Below are positions 55,761 to 64,000 of a stretch of 64,000 nucleotides of DNA, in pieces. Origin of the DNA: Psychrobacillus sp. OK032 (GTDB lineage: Bacteria; Bacillota; Bacilli; Bacillales_A; Planococcaceae); the NCBI RefSeq assembly GCF_900111345.1, contig NZ_FOGY01000002.1:1-64000 (forward strand). Reading direction: 5' to 3'. The translations under genes were made by a program, and so were the position numbers. Below the pieces are notes generated by a model. It searched no databases, had not been told where the DNA came from, and saw only the letters and a program-made list of their open reading frames with translations. Every line of letters starts with the position of its first letter. Position 1 is the stretch's first letter.

Positions 55761-56798
55761 TCAGATGGTAAGAGAATTATATATTTCCCCTATAATTCCT
55801 TTCAATTGATGAACTCCTAAGTCTGTATTTGTCATAATGACTACACCTTTTTCGAAATAAGGATAGGCTACCATCATACATTGGAAACCTACACCCCAAC
55901 CAAGTGAAGAAATTTCAAGTTCTTGAACTGATCCATCTAAAAACAAACCAAGCCCAGTCCATTTTTTACCACCTTGTGGGCTTATCATCTCAAGCGCACT
56001 ACTAGCAGAAAGTCCAATACTACTTTCACCTTTTAAAGAATTCATTAATTCAATAACCAAAATAGCTAAATCTTTCGGTGTTGTCCATAATCCAGCAGCT
56101 GCTGGATAAGGATATATCGGATATTTTCCATCTATTGACTTTCCATTTTTATTATGACCACAGGAAAATAATTCTCTTTTTTCTTCTGGTATTGTTGTTG
56201 CTAATATGCTATTTTTCATGTTTAATGGCTGAAATATATGTTCGTCCACGACTTGTTTAAAAGGTAACCCAATAACATCTTCAATTAATAGTTGAATGAT
56301 ACAAAAACCTGCATCTGAATAATGAAAACTGCTCTCTGGTTCATACCTCACTTCAATAGGTTGTGAGCAATACGATGTTCTACCTTCTAAAAGTTCAACC
56401 ATAAAAGGATGTTCCTGACCTAAATAAAGTTCCGCAAAACTCCCCTCAGGATCTAGAATTCCTGATTGATGACTTAGCAAATTTCGTAATGTAACTTTTT
56501 TATTTTTTGTTAATTCATTTTCTGATATCTTCCATGAGTAAAGCTTCTTATTTACATCTTCATCTAAATCAAGAATGCCCTTTTCAGAGAGTTTCATCAC
56601 TAGAGTGGACGTAACAAATTTACTAATTGAAGCTGCACTAAAAATAGAATTACTGTCTACATTCTTACTGGTTCCTGCTTCAAGTAAACCGTAACATTCT
56701 GTCATACTAATTTGACCTTTTTCAATAACAGTAATGCTTAAACCAGCAACTTGAAAATCTTCCATACGGCCTTTAATGTCTAAATTAGTCAGATTCAT
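55761..56798 (-). CDS. Serine hydrolase (beta-lactamase/AmpC-type, class C fold)
   Basis: A 345-residue penicillin-binding-like hydrolase. The nucleophile motif SxxK is S-I-S-K in FSAASISKFVTS; YxN is replaced by YSDAG (second motif), and LGWGVGFQ takes the place of the third H/KTG motif. Such enzymes cleave D-amino peptides, esters or lactams. No signal peptide is visible, so it is probably cytosolic. ATG 56798 follows TTGGAGGTTTCAC. Substrate unknown. Confidence 0.85.
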   Translation of the reverse strand: MNLTNLDIKGRMEDFQVAGLSITVIEKGQISMTECYGLLEAGTSKNVDSNSIFSAASISKFVTSTLVMKLSEKGILDLDEDVNKKLYSWKISENELTKNKKVTLRNLLSHQSGILDPEGSFAELYLGQEHPFMVELLEGRTSYCSQPIEVRYEPESSFHYSDAGFCIIQLLIEDVIGLPFKQVVDEHIFQPLNMKNSILATTIPEEKRELFSCGHNKNGKSIDGKYPIYPYPAAAGLWTTPKDLAILVIELMNSLKGESSIGLSASSALEMISPQGGKKWTGLGLFLDGSVQELEISSLGWGVGFQCMMVAYPYFEKGVVIMTNTDLGVHQLKGIIGEIYNSLTI

Positions 56799-56978
56799 GT
56801 GAAACCTCCAATTATTTTTGCAATTATTATATCATAAAAATAGGAATGTACGTTCTTTTTTAGTCATAAAAAAGAATGCCTTTGTATATAGGCATTCTTC
56901 ATTGTTTAACACCATTATCTTCATTTTTAAACGATTGAGCTATGATGTTTCTTACATGGAAAATAAGGGTAGCTCATG

Positions 56979-58451
56979 TTATGTTCCACAAAAGGTTTGA
57001 TACTTACAATCAGATTGCGCAGGTAAAGTAGTATAATCTTCTTGTTCTAGTGTGTACGCAAAGGGACTGGAAAGAGCCTTCAGAAGCTGTTCCATTACAG
57101 TTAAATCTCCTTGCTCAGCTGCACCTAATGCCTCTTCTACACGATGGTTGCGTGGTATTACCGCTGGATTACTATTACGCATCAATTGATTTGCGGCGTC
57201 TTTTGATTCCTGCTGTCTGTTTAGTCTTGCTTGCCATTTTTCATACCATTGATCAAATTCTTTTTTGCCGTACAAAGCTATATCTCCCGGTTTATCCAAA
57301 GTAAGTGCACGGAAAGTATTTGTGTAGTCTACACGATACTTTTGCATCATACCGAGGAGTTCCTCAATAAGAGCTTCATCCTCTGCCTCTTCATCAAATA
57401 ATCCTAGTTTAGCTCGCATCCCTGATAACCAATTAGCGTAATACAATTCAGGAAACGCTTGAAGTGCTTTTTCTGCCAGTTTATACGATTCCTCCAGATT
57501 TTCATCAATTATTGGCAATAAGCTTTCGGCAAATCGTGCTAAATTCCACCCACCAATATTCGGTTGATTGCCATAGGCATATCGTCCTTGTTTATCAATG
57601 GAACTAAACACCGTTTTTGGGTCATACACATCCATAAATGCACAAGGGCCATAATCAATTGTTTCTCCACTAATGGCCATATTGTCCGTGTTCATCACCC
57701 CGTGAATAAAACCAACAAGTTGCCACTTTGCAATCAGCTCCGCTTGCCGCTTAATCACTTCTTGGAGCAAGGAAAGATAGCGATTCGAATCAGAATCAAC
57801 TTCCGGAAAATGTCGTTGCAATGTATAATCAGCTAGTGCACGAAGATCCTCTTGCGCTCCCCATCTCGCAGCGTATTGAAAAGTACCAACACGCAAATGA
57901 CTAGCAGCCACTCGGGTTAAAATGGCCCCTGGCAAAATCGTTTCACGAACTATTGTTTCACCTGTTGTCACTACCGCTAGGCTACGTGTAGTAGGAATCC
58001 CTAGTGCGTGCATTGCTTCACTCATAATGTACTCACGAAGCATCGGTCCAATTGCCGCACGACCATCTCCTCCCCGAGAATAAATCGTCCTCCCTGAACC
58101 TTTCAGTTGAATATCGACCCGCGTATCGTTAGGAGTAATTTGCTCACCAATCAGAATAGCCCGCCCATCACCTAGCATATTAAAATGTCCGAACTGATGT
58201 CCCGCATAAGCTTGAGCAAGCGGCGAAGCACCTTCTGGAACACGGTTACCCGCAAGCGTTGCTAAATCTTCTTCGCTTTTAAATGCCCCAGCGTTCAGCC
58301 CCAGAGATTTGGCGAGCGGTTCATTTAGTACTATTAACTTCGGCGAGCGAACGGTGTTTAGGTCATGTTTAGTGAAAAATATCTCTGGCAGACGAGCATA
58401 ACTATTATCGAAATTCCATCCTGTTTCTATCGTTTCGTTTTTTTGTGTCAT
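56979..58451 (-). CDS. selO: Protein adenylyltransferase SelO (YdiU)
   Basis: A pseudokinase-fold enzyme that transfers AMP to Ser/Thr/Tyr of redox proteins. 490 residues, the family length. It starts [15 protein letters not shown], and the active-site segments are [37 protein letters not shown] (catalytic N and D) and GPCAFMDVY. The C-terminus ends YQTFCGT, with Cys at the position that is selenocysteine in animals. ATG 58451 follows AAGGAGACAAG. Single gene. Confidence 0.95.
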   Translation of the reverse strand: MTQKNETIETGWNFDNSYARLPEIFFTKHDLNTVRSPKLIVLNEPLAKSLGLNAGAFKSEEDLATLAGNRVPEGASPLAQAYAGHQFGHFNMLGDGRAILIGEQITPNDTRVDIQLKGSGRTIYSRGGDGRAAIGPMLREYIMSEAMHALGIPTTRSLAVVTTGETIVRETILPGAILTRVAASHLRVGTFQYAARWGAQEDLRALADYTLQRHFPEVDSDSNRYLSLLQEVIKRQAELIAKWQLVGFIHGVMNTDNMAISGETIDYGPCAFMDVYDPKTVFSSIDKQGRYAYGNQPNIGGWNLARFAESLLPIIDENLEESYKLAEKALQAFPELYYANWLSGMRAKLGLFDEEAEDEALIEELLGMMQKYRVDYTNTFRALTLDKPGDIALYGKKEFDQWYEKWQARLNRQQESKDAANQLMRNSNPAVIPRNHRVEEALGAAEQGDLTVMEQLLKALSSPFAYTLEQEDYTTLPAQSDCKYQTFCGT

Positions 58452-58522
58452 CTTGTCTCCTTGTCTTCATTCATTTTTATCATCCATTTATTATACCCTT
58501 TTAGCGAAAATAATCATCAATC

Positions 58523-59053
58523 TTACATTTTTGTTGCATCTTCTATTATCCAGTCAACAGCACTTAACAGGTCAGGAAATACAGCATCTGCAATTGGGTC
58601 ACTCTTACCTAAAAATACTCCTTTTGTACCTGCCTTTTTCCCTGCAATAATATCCGTATCTGTATCGCCGACCATGTAAGACTGAGATAAATCAATATCG
58701 TATTTTTTACCGAGATCTACGATTAACTTGCTGTTTGGCTTGCGGCAAGAACACCCGGCTTTGGGTTTATGTGGACAATAAACCGCCTCATGAATAATTG
58801 CTCCTTCTTTGTTGAGTTCAGCAATCATATGGTCATGAATTTTTTGGAGCTGCGATTCCTTCATAAATCCGAGTCCCACTCCACCTTGATTCGTTACAAC
58901 GAATATGTAATCAAAAAAGGCATTTAATTTTTTTACTGCTTCTGGCACACCCGGTAAAAAATATAGTTCATGCGGCTTGTTCACAAATTTAACGCGATCC
59001 GTTAGCACCTCATTAATTACTCCATCACGATCTAAAAATACCGCCTTTTTCAT
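58523..59053 (-). CDS. HAD-IIIA phosphatase (GmhB-like)
   Basis: A 176-residue phosphatase of the GmhB/histidinol-phosphatase group. Motif I is FLDRDGVINEV, motif II VTNQGG, motif III Arg-Lys (CRKP) and IV MVGDTDTDIIAG. The zinc loop is C-PHKPKAG-C-S-C. In Gram-negatives GmhB removes a phosphate from heptose bisphosphate; here no other heptose gene is nearby, so the substrate may be another sugar phosphate. ATG 59053 follows AAAGGCGTG. Confidence 0.9.
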   Translation of the reverse strand: MKKAVFLDRDGVINEVLTDRVKFVNKPHELYFLPGVPEAVKKLNAFFDYIFVVTNQGGVGLGFMKESQLQKIHDHMIAELNKEGAIIHEAVYCPHKPKAGCSCRKPNSKLIVDLGKKYDIDLSQSYMVGDTDTDIIAGKKAGTKGVFLGKSDPIADAVFPDLLSAVDWIIEDATKM

Positions 59054-59180
59054 TTACTTCACGCCTTTCCAGTATAGTTCCTTGTGTCTGCCACTGAGAT
59101 AAGGATAAGATATCACCCTCAATCCTTTTAGACTTAAGGTTCCCCATAGAAGCGATAAAATACTGCATAATAATACTTAA

Positions 59181-59516
59181 CTACATCAGCTCTTTCAATC
59201 TTTTAACGACAGAATGGACAGTTAATCTATGAAATGAGATAAGTTGCCCTTTATAAACAACAGAATATATTCCATATGGAGTTGGTGATAATTCCAGTAA
59301 TTCATCTCTGTTTTTTTAAATCAATGATTTCAACTTCAATGCCAAGTTTATTAGCCCCAGCAATAATACTTTCAGTAGCAACTTCTACATATGGGCATTG
59401 AAAGAACGTAGGATTGTTAGTTCTTGAAATCTTCGAGTCCTCTCCTCCCAAAGACAGTAGCTACCAATACCTTCTAATAATTCACTGTTTAACTCTATCA
59501 TTTGAATATCAGTCAT
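59181..59516 (-). pseudogene. YoaP-like GNAT/thioredoxin-fold protein remnant
   Basis: From ATG 59516 a short N-terminal piece (MTDIQMIELNSELLEGIGSY) is followed, after a deletion and frame change, by NNPTFFQCPYVEVATESIIA, GANKLGIEVEIIDLK and, after another frameshift, NRDELLELSPTPYGIYSVVY then KGQLISFHRLTVHSVVKRLK ending LM and TAG. The later parts match the C-terminal YoaP domain that I know from Bacillus GNAT proteins. The middle acetyltransferase domain is gone. Confidence 0.65.
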
Positions 59517-59523
59517 CAAAAGC

Positions 59524-59952
59524 CTACCTCTTTTCTCTCAGAATATATGGAATCGTATTTCTATCCATTATCAACCCTTCAAATCCACTTGAAATATGTA
59601 TATATTTTTCAGCATGTTTTAGATCCATCCAAGTCACTTCCTCAATTTCTTCCGGAAATGATATGTTAATTTCTCCACCGATTATTTTTCCGACAAAAGT
59701 AAAGAAGATAACGTGATGTCCCCTTTCTTCCAAAAATGCTTCACCCACAGAGAAAACACCATCAACATGTACATCTAATCCCGTTTCCTCTTTCACTTCT
59801 CGTACAGCAGCCTCCTTAAGGGTTTCGCCCTTTTCTACTGCTCCTCCTGGTAGCGTAAAGTAAGAGGGACCGGTGCCTATGTTTCTTACCATTAATACAT
59901 TCTGTTCAAGTTCATCAAACAGTAGGACATATGCAACGTCTACTCTTTTCAC
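59524..59952 (-). CDS. Nudix hydrolase
   Basis: A 142-residue pyrophosphatase. The full Nudix box is present, GGAVEKGETLKEAAVREVKE then ETGLDV (GxxxxxExxxxxxxREUxEExGU). I chose GTG 59952, nine bases after AAAGGAGG; ATG 59976 overlaps the binding site. Substrate (nucleotide or sugar-nucleotide) not predictable. It is followed by the YoaP-like remnant on the same strand. Confidence 0.9.
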   Translation of the reverse strand: MKRVDVAYVLLFDELEQNVLMVRNIGTGPSYFTLPGGAVEKGETLKEAAVREVKEETGLDVHVDGVFSVGEAFLEERGHHVIFFTFVGKIIGGEINISFPEEIEEVTWMDLKHAEKYIHISSGFEGLIMDRNTIPYILREKR

Positions 59953-60128
59953 TATTTTATTTCCTCCTTTCAGCATTAACTCTATTTAACTTGATATGAT
60001 TTCTACAATTTATAAGCGTATTCAATTACTCTTGATGGAAAAAAGCTTTAAGATGGCCTGTTTGTTCTGTTTTAATGGCTTCGGAAACTTTTAAATATAT
60101 CCTTTATAACGTAATCTACGTATGCCCA

Positions 60129-60278
60129 CTAAAATTCTTTATGTTTTTTATCATATTTTAGTAGCTCTACTTCAACTTCTAATTCATTTAGTCTTTTCTC
60201 TAGCTTTTTTCTTGTCGTGCTAGCTTCAAACATCGCTCCAACAGCAACAGCAAATGCTAGCCATGCAATATACCCCAT
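60129..60278 (-). CDS. Small membrane/coiled-coil protein, 49 residues
   Basis: ATG 60278 follows GGGGGAAGGGCT. One transmembrane helix (MGYIAWLAFAVAVGAMFEAS) is followed by a strongly charged helix with heptad character (TRKKLEKRLNELEVEVELLK). Unknown function. The upstream membrane protein ends 25 bases before it, so they are probably co-transcribed. Confidence 0.65.
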   Translation of the reverse strand: MGYIAWLAFAVAVGAMFEASTTRKKLEKRLNELEVEVELLKYDKKHKEF

Positions 60279-60303
60279 AGCCCTTCCCCCTTCTATATAA
60301 CAT

Positions 60304-60576
60304 TCAATATGAAAACGAGACCAGTAACCATACAGTCGCAATACTAAATTCAGATAGATAGACTTTTCTATCTAGTTTTTGAAAGTAACTTTCAATTCCC
60401 CCCATTAACGATCCCACACCTGCTGCAATCAAAACAATTCTAATATAAAAAATATCTAATTCATTCATAACTGCCATTAGCAAACAGAAAATCATCACAA
60501 TAAATAGCAAGATTCTAACAATAAAAACCGGTTTTGAACTTTTCTTTCCTTCCACTTTTTCAAAAAATATTCCCAT
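60304..60576 (-). CDS. Small membrane protein, about 90 residues
   Basis: From ATG 60576 the protein has a charged N-terminus (MGIFFEKVEGKKSSKPVF), then three hydrophobic spans (IVRILLFIVMIFCLLMAVM; IYIRIVLIAAGVGSLMGGI-like; FSIATVWLLVSFS). The GGIESYFQ segment between helices 2 and 3 is typical of a DUF4181-like group, but I am not sure. A weak TGAGGC is upstream; the frame also extends to 60636. Function unknown. Confidence 0.6.
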   Translation of the reverse strand: MGIFFEKVEGKKSSKPVFIVRILLFIVMIFCLLMAVMNELDIFYIRIVLIAAGVGSLMGGIESYFQKLDRKVYLSEFSIATVWLLVSFSY

Positions 60577-60772
60577 AATAATAGCCTCAGTCAATAATAT
60601 TGAGTTGGATGCAAATATGTATTCATTAATTACCAAATTTCTATCAATTTATTGAGTATTCACCATCCACTCACTAAAATCCTGTTCCTAAAAATACTCT
60701 ATTGATAGTAATAGATAAATTTTCATAAAGTTATTTACTCGGATGTTAGTAGAATACTCAATACTATTATTC

Positions 60773-61582
60773 TTACTTTTTCCTTCCAATGTAAAGCAAG
60801 TGAGAAGAAATCCCAAGAATATATGGATCAGTTCCTTTTTCAATAATTAAATCAATTACTTTTTGTAGCTCTCGCTCCCCTTGATCTTTCCAATAATTCC
60901 AACTATCACCGTTTAAAATTGTGCCTACATTTGAACCGATCAATTGTATATTTTCAAACCCTTGCGCTTCCATAAAAGGGTTAATATCTTCTATATTAAA
61001 ATAATAGGCTCCTGTAAAACGACCTTCATCTGCATGGTTAAAGCAACCTGATTGAGAGAATTGAACAATCGTATCCATGTTATTATTCGGTTTCCAATTT
61101 TCAGGAGATAGAAGTGAAGTAAGGATATGTCTAATTCTTGGCATAAAGGCAACAAAAACAAACCCATTCTGTTTAGTAACTCTATATAATTCTTGAACTG
61201 CTTTTATACGATCTTTTTCTTCTTGTAAATGATACATTGGTCCAAGCATTAATGATGCATCGAACTGTTCAGCGTCTAGCATTTTAAGTTCTCTAGCATT
61301 TACCGAATATAAACCTTCAAATTGTGCTTCTAAACCAAGTTCTTCTGCTTTATTTTTTGCAATTTCAACTAATCTAGGAGTTAAATCTGTTAATGTTACC
61401 CGATATCCTTCTTTAGCGAGCCTCATTGAGTATTTTCCAGGTCCAGCTCCGTTATCTAACACATGTCCTATTTTGGGCAAATATTTCTTTATATAGTGCC
61501 AATTTACTTGGAATTCTATTGGTTCTCTATCAAGCCTTCCCCACTCATCGAATTGATCGTAATAGCTTATTATCTTACTCAT
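60773..61582 (-). CDS. SAM-dependent class I methyltransferase
   Basis: A 269-residue methyltransferase. Motif I is VLDNGAGPGKYSMRLAKEGY (SAM binding), followed by VTLTDLTPRLVEIA (acidic residue for the ribose) and ASLMLGPMYHL. ATG 61582 has GGGGTGTT upstream. Target unknown; family members modify small molecules or tRNA. Confidence 0.88.
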   Translation of the reverse strand: MSKIISYYDQFDEWGRLDREPIEFQVNWHYIKKYLPKIGHVLDNGAGPGKYSMRLAKEGYRVTLTDLTPRLVEIAKNKAEELGLEAQFEGLYSVNARELKMLDAEQFDASLMLGPMYHLQEEKDRIKAVQELYRVTKQNGFVFVAFMPRIRHILTSLLSPENWKPNNNMDTIVQFSQSGCFNHADEGRFTGAYYFNIEDINPFMEAQGFENIQLIGSNVGTILNGDSWNYWKDQGERELQKVIDLIIEKGTDPYILGISSHLLYIGRKK

Positions 61583-61726
61583 AAAATAACACCCCATCTA
61601 TTTGAATTAATCTATTTATTCACCGCACCCTGCTTAAAACCCTTTTTCGGTATAATAGTACCCCTATTATTAATTTTCCAGGTGTATAATAAATACACAC
61701 TATTTATTAGAAGGTAGGAAGACCCT

Positions 61727-62668
61727 TTGCTACAAAAGTTTAATTTCTTTATTCAAAGATGGATGGCTGTTTTAACTCCTTTAAGTTTAGTACTGGGTGT
61801 ATTACTTGAAGATGTGGGTAAGCATCTTTTATTCTTAGTACCATGGTTATTTGCGTTCATGACTTTTTCTAGTAGTCTGAGTATGAAGCTTAACGATATT
61901 AAGGTTTTTACCAAATACCATAAAATAATTTTAGTTAGTATCGCATTTTTACATATTCTAATGCCTATTTGGGCTTATTTCTTATCAATCATCATTTTTG
62001 ATGATCATTTATTAACGATTGGATTTGTTATTTCAGTTGCAGTCCCAACTGGAGTAACAAGTGTCATTTGGGTCAAAATGTGTAAAGGTCATGTACCACT
62101 TAGTTTATCGATTGTTTTAATCGATACATTATTATCACCACTAATTATGCCTTTTTTATTGCAAATAATTGTAGGGGAAAGCATTACTATTGATACAACA
62201 TCACTTATCTTCGACTTATTGTGGATGATTGTACTGCCTTCAATTGCTGGAGTTATACTTAATGAAGTGTCAAAAGGTTCTATTCAAATAAATTTAGGGA
62301 AATACTTAGCACCGCTTTCAAAATTAAGTCTTTTTGGGGTGGTAATGATTAATAGTAGTGCTGTAGCACCTTATCTAAAAGATATTAGTTGGGAATTAAT
62401 CGGTGTTATATTCGTTGTATTTTCTCTCTCTATCTCAGGTTATATTTTTGCTATGCTGCTTGGCCGATTTATCTGGAAAGATTCCAGTATTCTAACATCA
62501 TTTGTTTTCATCGGTGGAATGAGAAATATAGCTGTTGGTGTTATTGTGGCAACGACGTATTTCCCTTCAAAAGTCGCAATGCCTGTAGTTTTTGGAATGC
62601 TGTTCCAACAAGTACTTGCTGCAATATTTAGTAAAGTGATTCAAAAACCAATTAGAAATTTCCAGTAA
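61727..62668 (+). CDS. Bile acid:sodium symporter family (BASS/SBF) transporter
   Basis: A membrane protein of 313 residues with about ten helices. Typical SBF features are FMTFSSSLSMKLNDIKVF near residue 45, AVPTGVTSVIWVKMCKGH in the first crossing-helix region and FIGGMRNIAVGVIVATTYFP in the second. In bacteria the family transports bile acids, pantoate or other organic anions. TTG 61727 is used, behind GGTAGGAAG. Single gene, substrate unknown. Confidence 0.85.
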   Translation: MLQKFNFFIQRWMAVLTPLSLVLGVLLEDVGKHLLFLVPWLFAFMTFSSSLSMKLNDIKVFTKYHKIILVSIAFLHILMPIWAYFLSIIIFDDHLLTIGFVISVAVPTGVTSVIWVKMCKGHVPLSLSIVLIDTLLSPLIMPFLLQIIVGESITIDTTSLIFDLLWMIVLPSIAGVILNEVSKGSIQINLGKYLAPLSKLSLFGVVMINSSAVAPYLKDISWELIGVIFVVFSLSISGYIFAMLLGRFIWKDSSILTSFVFIGGMRNIAVGVIVATTYFPSKVAMPVVFGMLFQQVLAAIFSKVIQKPIRNFQ

Positions 62669-62804
62669 ACAATTACCAGTTTAGACATTGCTTATCTCCT
62701 CTACTTCAAAAATTGGTCTGTGTATCTTTTTACATAAGCATTTCTTTAAAAGCATACAATTAAGTTGGGTTATCTTATTTTTTTAAATGGAGGCTGCCTA
62801 ATTA

Positions 62805-63062
62805 ATGAAAGATAGTGAAAGCAATAATCAAAATAATAAAGATTCAAATACAGTGATTCGTGCAGCAGAACTTGCTGTCGTGGGTGAATTATTATCTACA
62901 CTTGGTAATGTAATATCTAGAATTGCCTCTGCACTTGAAGTGGAAGAAGAACGGCATGGACAAAATGACAATAAAGATATGCAGAAACAGATTGACTATC
63001 TGACTATTGAACTTGAAAGACTTAAAAAGCAAATAAATAGGGGTAATCCTAGTTGGCTATAG
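62805..63062 (+). CDS. Small coiled-coil protein, 85 residues
   Basis: ATG 62805 has AAATGGAGGC upstream, at a rather long spacing. The peptide has an Asn/Ser-rich hydrophilic start (MKDSESNNQNNKDSN), a hydrophobic-amphipathic central helix (AELAVVGELLSTLGNVISRI) and a charged coiled coil (QIDYLTIELERLKKQI). Unknown; the composition suggests a short, possibly sporulation-linked protein, but I have no evidence for that. Confidence 0.6.
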   Translation: MKDSESNNQNNKDSNTVIRAAELAVVGELLSTLGNVISRIASALEVEEERHGQNDNKDMQKQIDYLTIELERLKKQINRGNPSWL

Positions 63063-63235
63063 AAACCTTCTCATAACCACAATATTGTAATATTACCCGT
63101 TATTAGCTTCCTATGTTATACGAAGACACTCTAACTGGTCTCCTTACCACAAAGTACCTGTATCTATTAATCATACTCCATAGTAATATAGTAGAGTTCT
63201 AATACTACTTTCAAACTAGAGGAGCATGGAGTTAA

Positions 63236-64000
63236 GTGGAAAAAATACTTCCAATTTTTATTATATTTACTTTATTTTTAAGCGTTGGACCTATACAAAG
63301 TACAGCCGCCGGTAATACACTTTCCGTTGGTACCGTTCAAATAGATAACGTTCAAGTATTAAGTTTACCTAGACAAGGTTCAACTGTTATCACAACATTA
63401 AAGAAAAGTGATGAATTCCCTGTACTATCTAAAGTTTTAGGAGACTCATCTACCTTTATCATGCATACTGTGATTTCTGGAAATACATTATGGAAAATTG
63501 CAAACCAATATGGTGTCTCACTGAGTGACCTTCAAAGAGCTAACAAGTTTACTACATCAGAAATCCGAATAGGACAACAATTAATAATTCCACAAAAATC
63601 CAATGTATACACTGTTATTAAAGGTGATACTATATGGAAAATTTCCAACAAATACGGAGTATCTATGAGTGATATGATCAAATTAAACAATTTACGATCT
63701 TCATACCTAGATGTCGGACAGAAATTATTAATTCCTGACTATTACGTACAACTTCAGTTGCTTGGCGGTAAAAAAGGGTGGGTTAAGAGTTCTCTTTTAC
63801 AACTAAAGTCACAAGAACGAATCGTAATGGGTTGGAAATATAACGGGAGCTCTCAGAATTATGCCCGACAATTGAACCATTCGAACTTAAATGTTGTATC
63901 ACCTCGTTGGTATACTTTAACCAATTCGGGTAATTTTGTTTCCATCACATCCGATACAAAATATCTAAAGGATGCACATAGTAAAGGCAAGAAGGTTTGG
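63236..64000 (+). CDS. Secreted LysM-GH18 protein (YaaH/SleL-like), partial
   Basis: The reading frame is open from GTG 63236 to the window end (255 codons, no stop). A signal peptide (EKILPIFIIFTLFLSVGPIQ STAAG, cut near residue 25) is followed by a short beta-rich region, two LysM repeats at about residues 80-125 and 126-170 (HTVISGNTLWKIANQYGVSL; YTVIKGDTIWKISNKYGVSM, ending IGQQLIIP and VGQKLLIP) and the start of a glycoside hydrolase 18 domain (RIVMGWKYNGSSQNYARQLN). In Bacillus this layout belongs to spore-cortex/peptidoglycan N-acetylglucosaminidases. The start codon follows GGAGTTAA. The catalytic DxxDxDxE lies beyond the window. Confidence 0.85.
   Translation, partial: MEKILPIFIIFTLFLSVGPIQSTAAGNTLSVGTVQIDNVQVLSLPRQGSTVITTLKKSDEFPVLSKVLGDSSTFIMHTVISGNTLWKIANQYGVSLSDLQRANKFTTSEIRIGQQLIIPQKSNVYTVIKGDTIWKISNKYGVSMSDMIKLNNLRSSYLDVGQKLLIPDYYVQLQLLGGKKGWVKSSLLQLKSQERIVMGWKYNGSSQNYARQLNHSNLNVVSPRWYTLTNSGNFVSITSDTKYLKDAHSKGKKVW

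Noticed and set aside
55425-55809. Two overlapping plus-strand frames of 71 and 61 codons
   Set aside because: No Shine-Dalgarno, mixed composition and overlap with the end of the serine hydrolase gene; more likely chance frames.

Overview
The window comes from a low-GC, endospore-forming Firmicute. Spore photoproduct lyase, two Spo0E-like phosphatases, a KinB-like sensor kinase, a T-box leader, strong AAAGGAGG ribosome binding sites, bacilliredoxin and Prli42 all point to Bacillales. The gene set (proC/rnz/dinB/yqjCDE-type block next to methylmalonyl-CoA mutase) suggests Planococcaceae/Caryophanaceae (Psychrobacillus, Lysinibacillus, Sporosarcina and relatives); this is an inference from gene content, not a database match.

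Layout. 1-41 is the 5' end of a 16S rRNA gene on the minus strand, with its promoter and leader. 0.4-6.8 kb is a worn region: a tRNA 3' fragment, splB, an MFS remnant, an MBL hydrolase, a phosphoesterase with an SH3-like tail, and a frameshifted SOS module (LexA-like plus UvrX-like Y-family polymerase) that still has two SOS boxes. 6.8-19.6 kb is the most distinctive region: a catabolic/transport island read leftwards from a near-perfect sigma-54 promoter (17479-17496), facing a divergently encoded PrpR-type sigma-54 activator. Its genes are an RraA-like protein, a peptide/opine-type ABC importer (binding protein, two permeases, two ATPases), a nitrilase-family amidohydrolase and an M20 amidohydrolase. 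Beyond a palindromic IS200/IS605-like remnant follow a creatininase-family hydrolase and an AEC transporter. Three amide-bond hydrolases with one importer suggest uptake and hydrolysis of an unidentified amide or peptide-like compound.

20-35 kb: HAD phosphatase, argGH with ARG-box-like operators, the old yellow enzyme NamA, a possible 19-codon type I toxin, GNAT, cupin, Hsp33, two duplicated Spo0E-like cassettes flanking an FAD monooxygenase and pseudogenes, an MBL/SDR pair, and proC behind a T-box leader. 34.8-50 kb is a housekeeping block: rnz, the copper regulon csoR-copZ-copA with two CsoR operators, dinB, cheW, a tripeptidase, and the propionyl-CoA/methylmalonyl-CoA genes (carboxylase beta subunit, epimerase, both mutase subunits, MeaB) with Prli42 and bacilliredoxin between them. 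50-64 kb holds a ZIP transporter, UbiB/ABC1 kinase, a sensor kinase, a serine hydrolase, SelO, a HAD-IIIA phosphatase, Nudix, a methyltransferase, a BASS transporter and, cut by the window end, a secreted LysM-GH18 protein.

Several genes are decayed: lexA-like, uvrX-like, MocR aminotransferase, TolB-like, VOC and YoaP-like remnants. Starts were chosen by Shine-Dalgarno placement. All functional calls rest on visible motifs and remembered family features; no searches were run.
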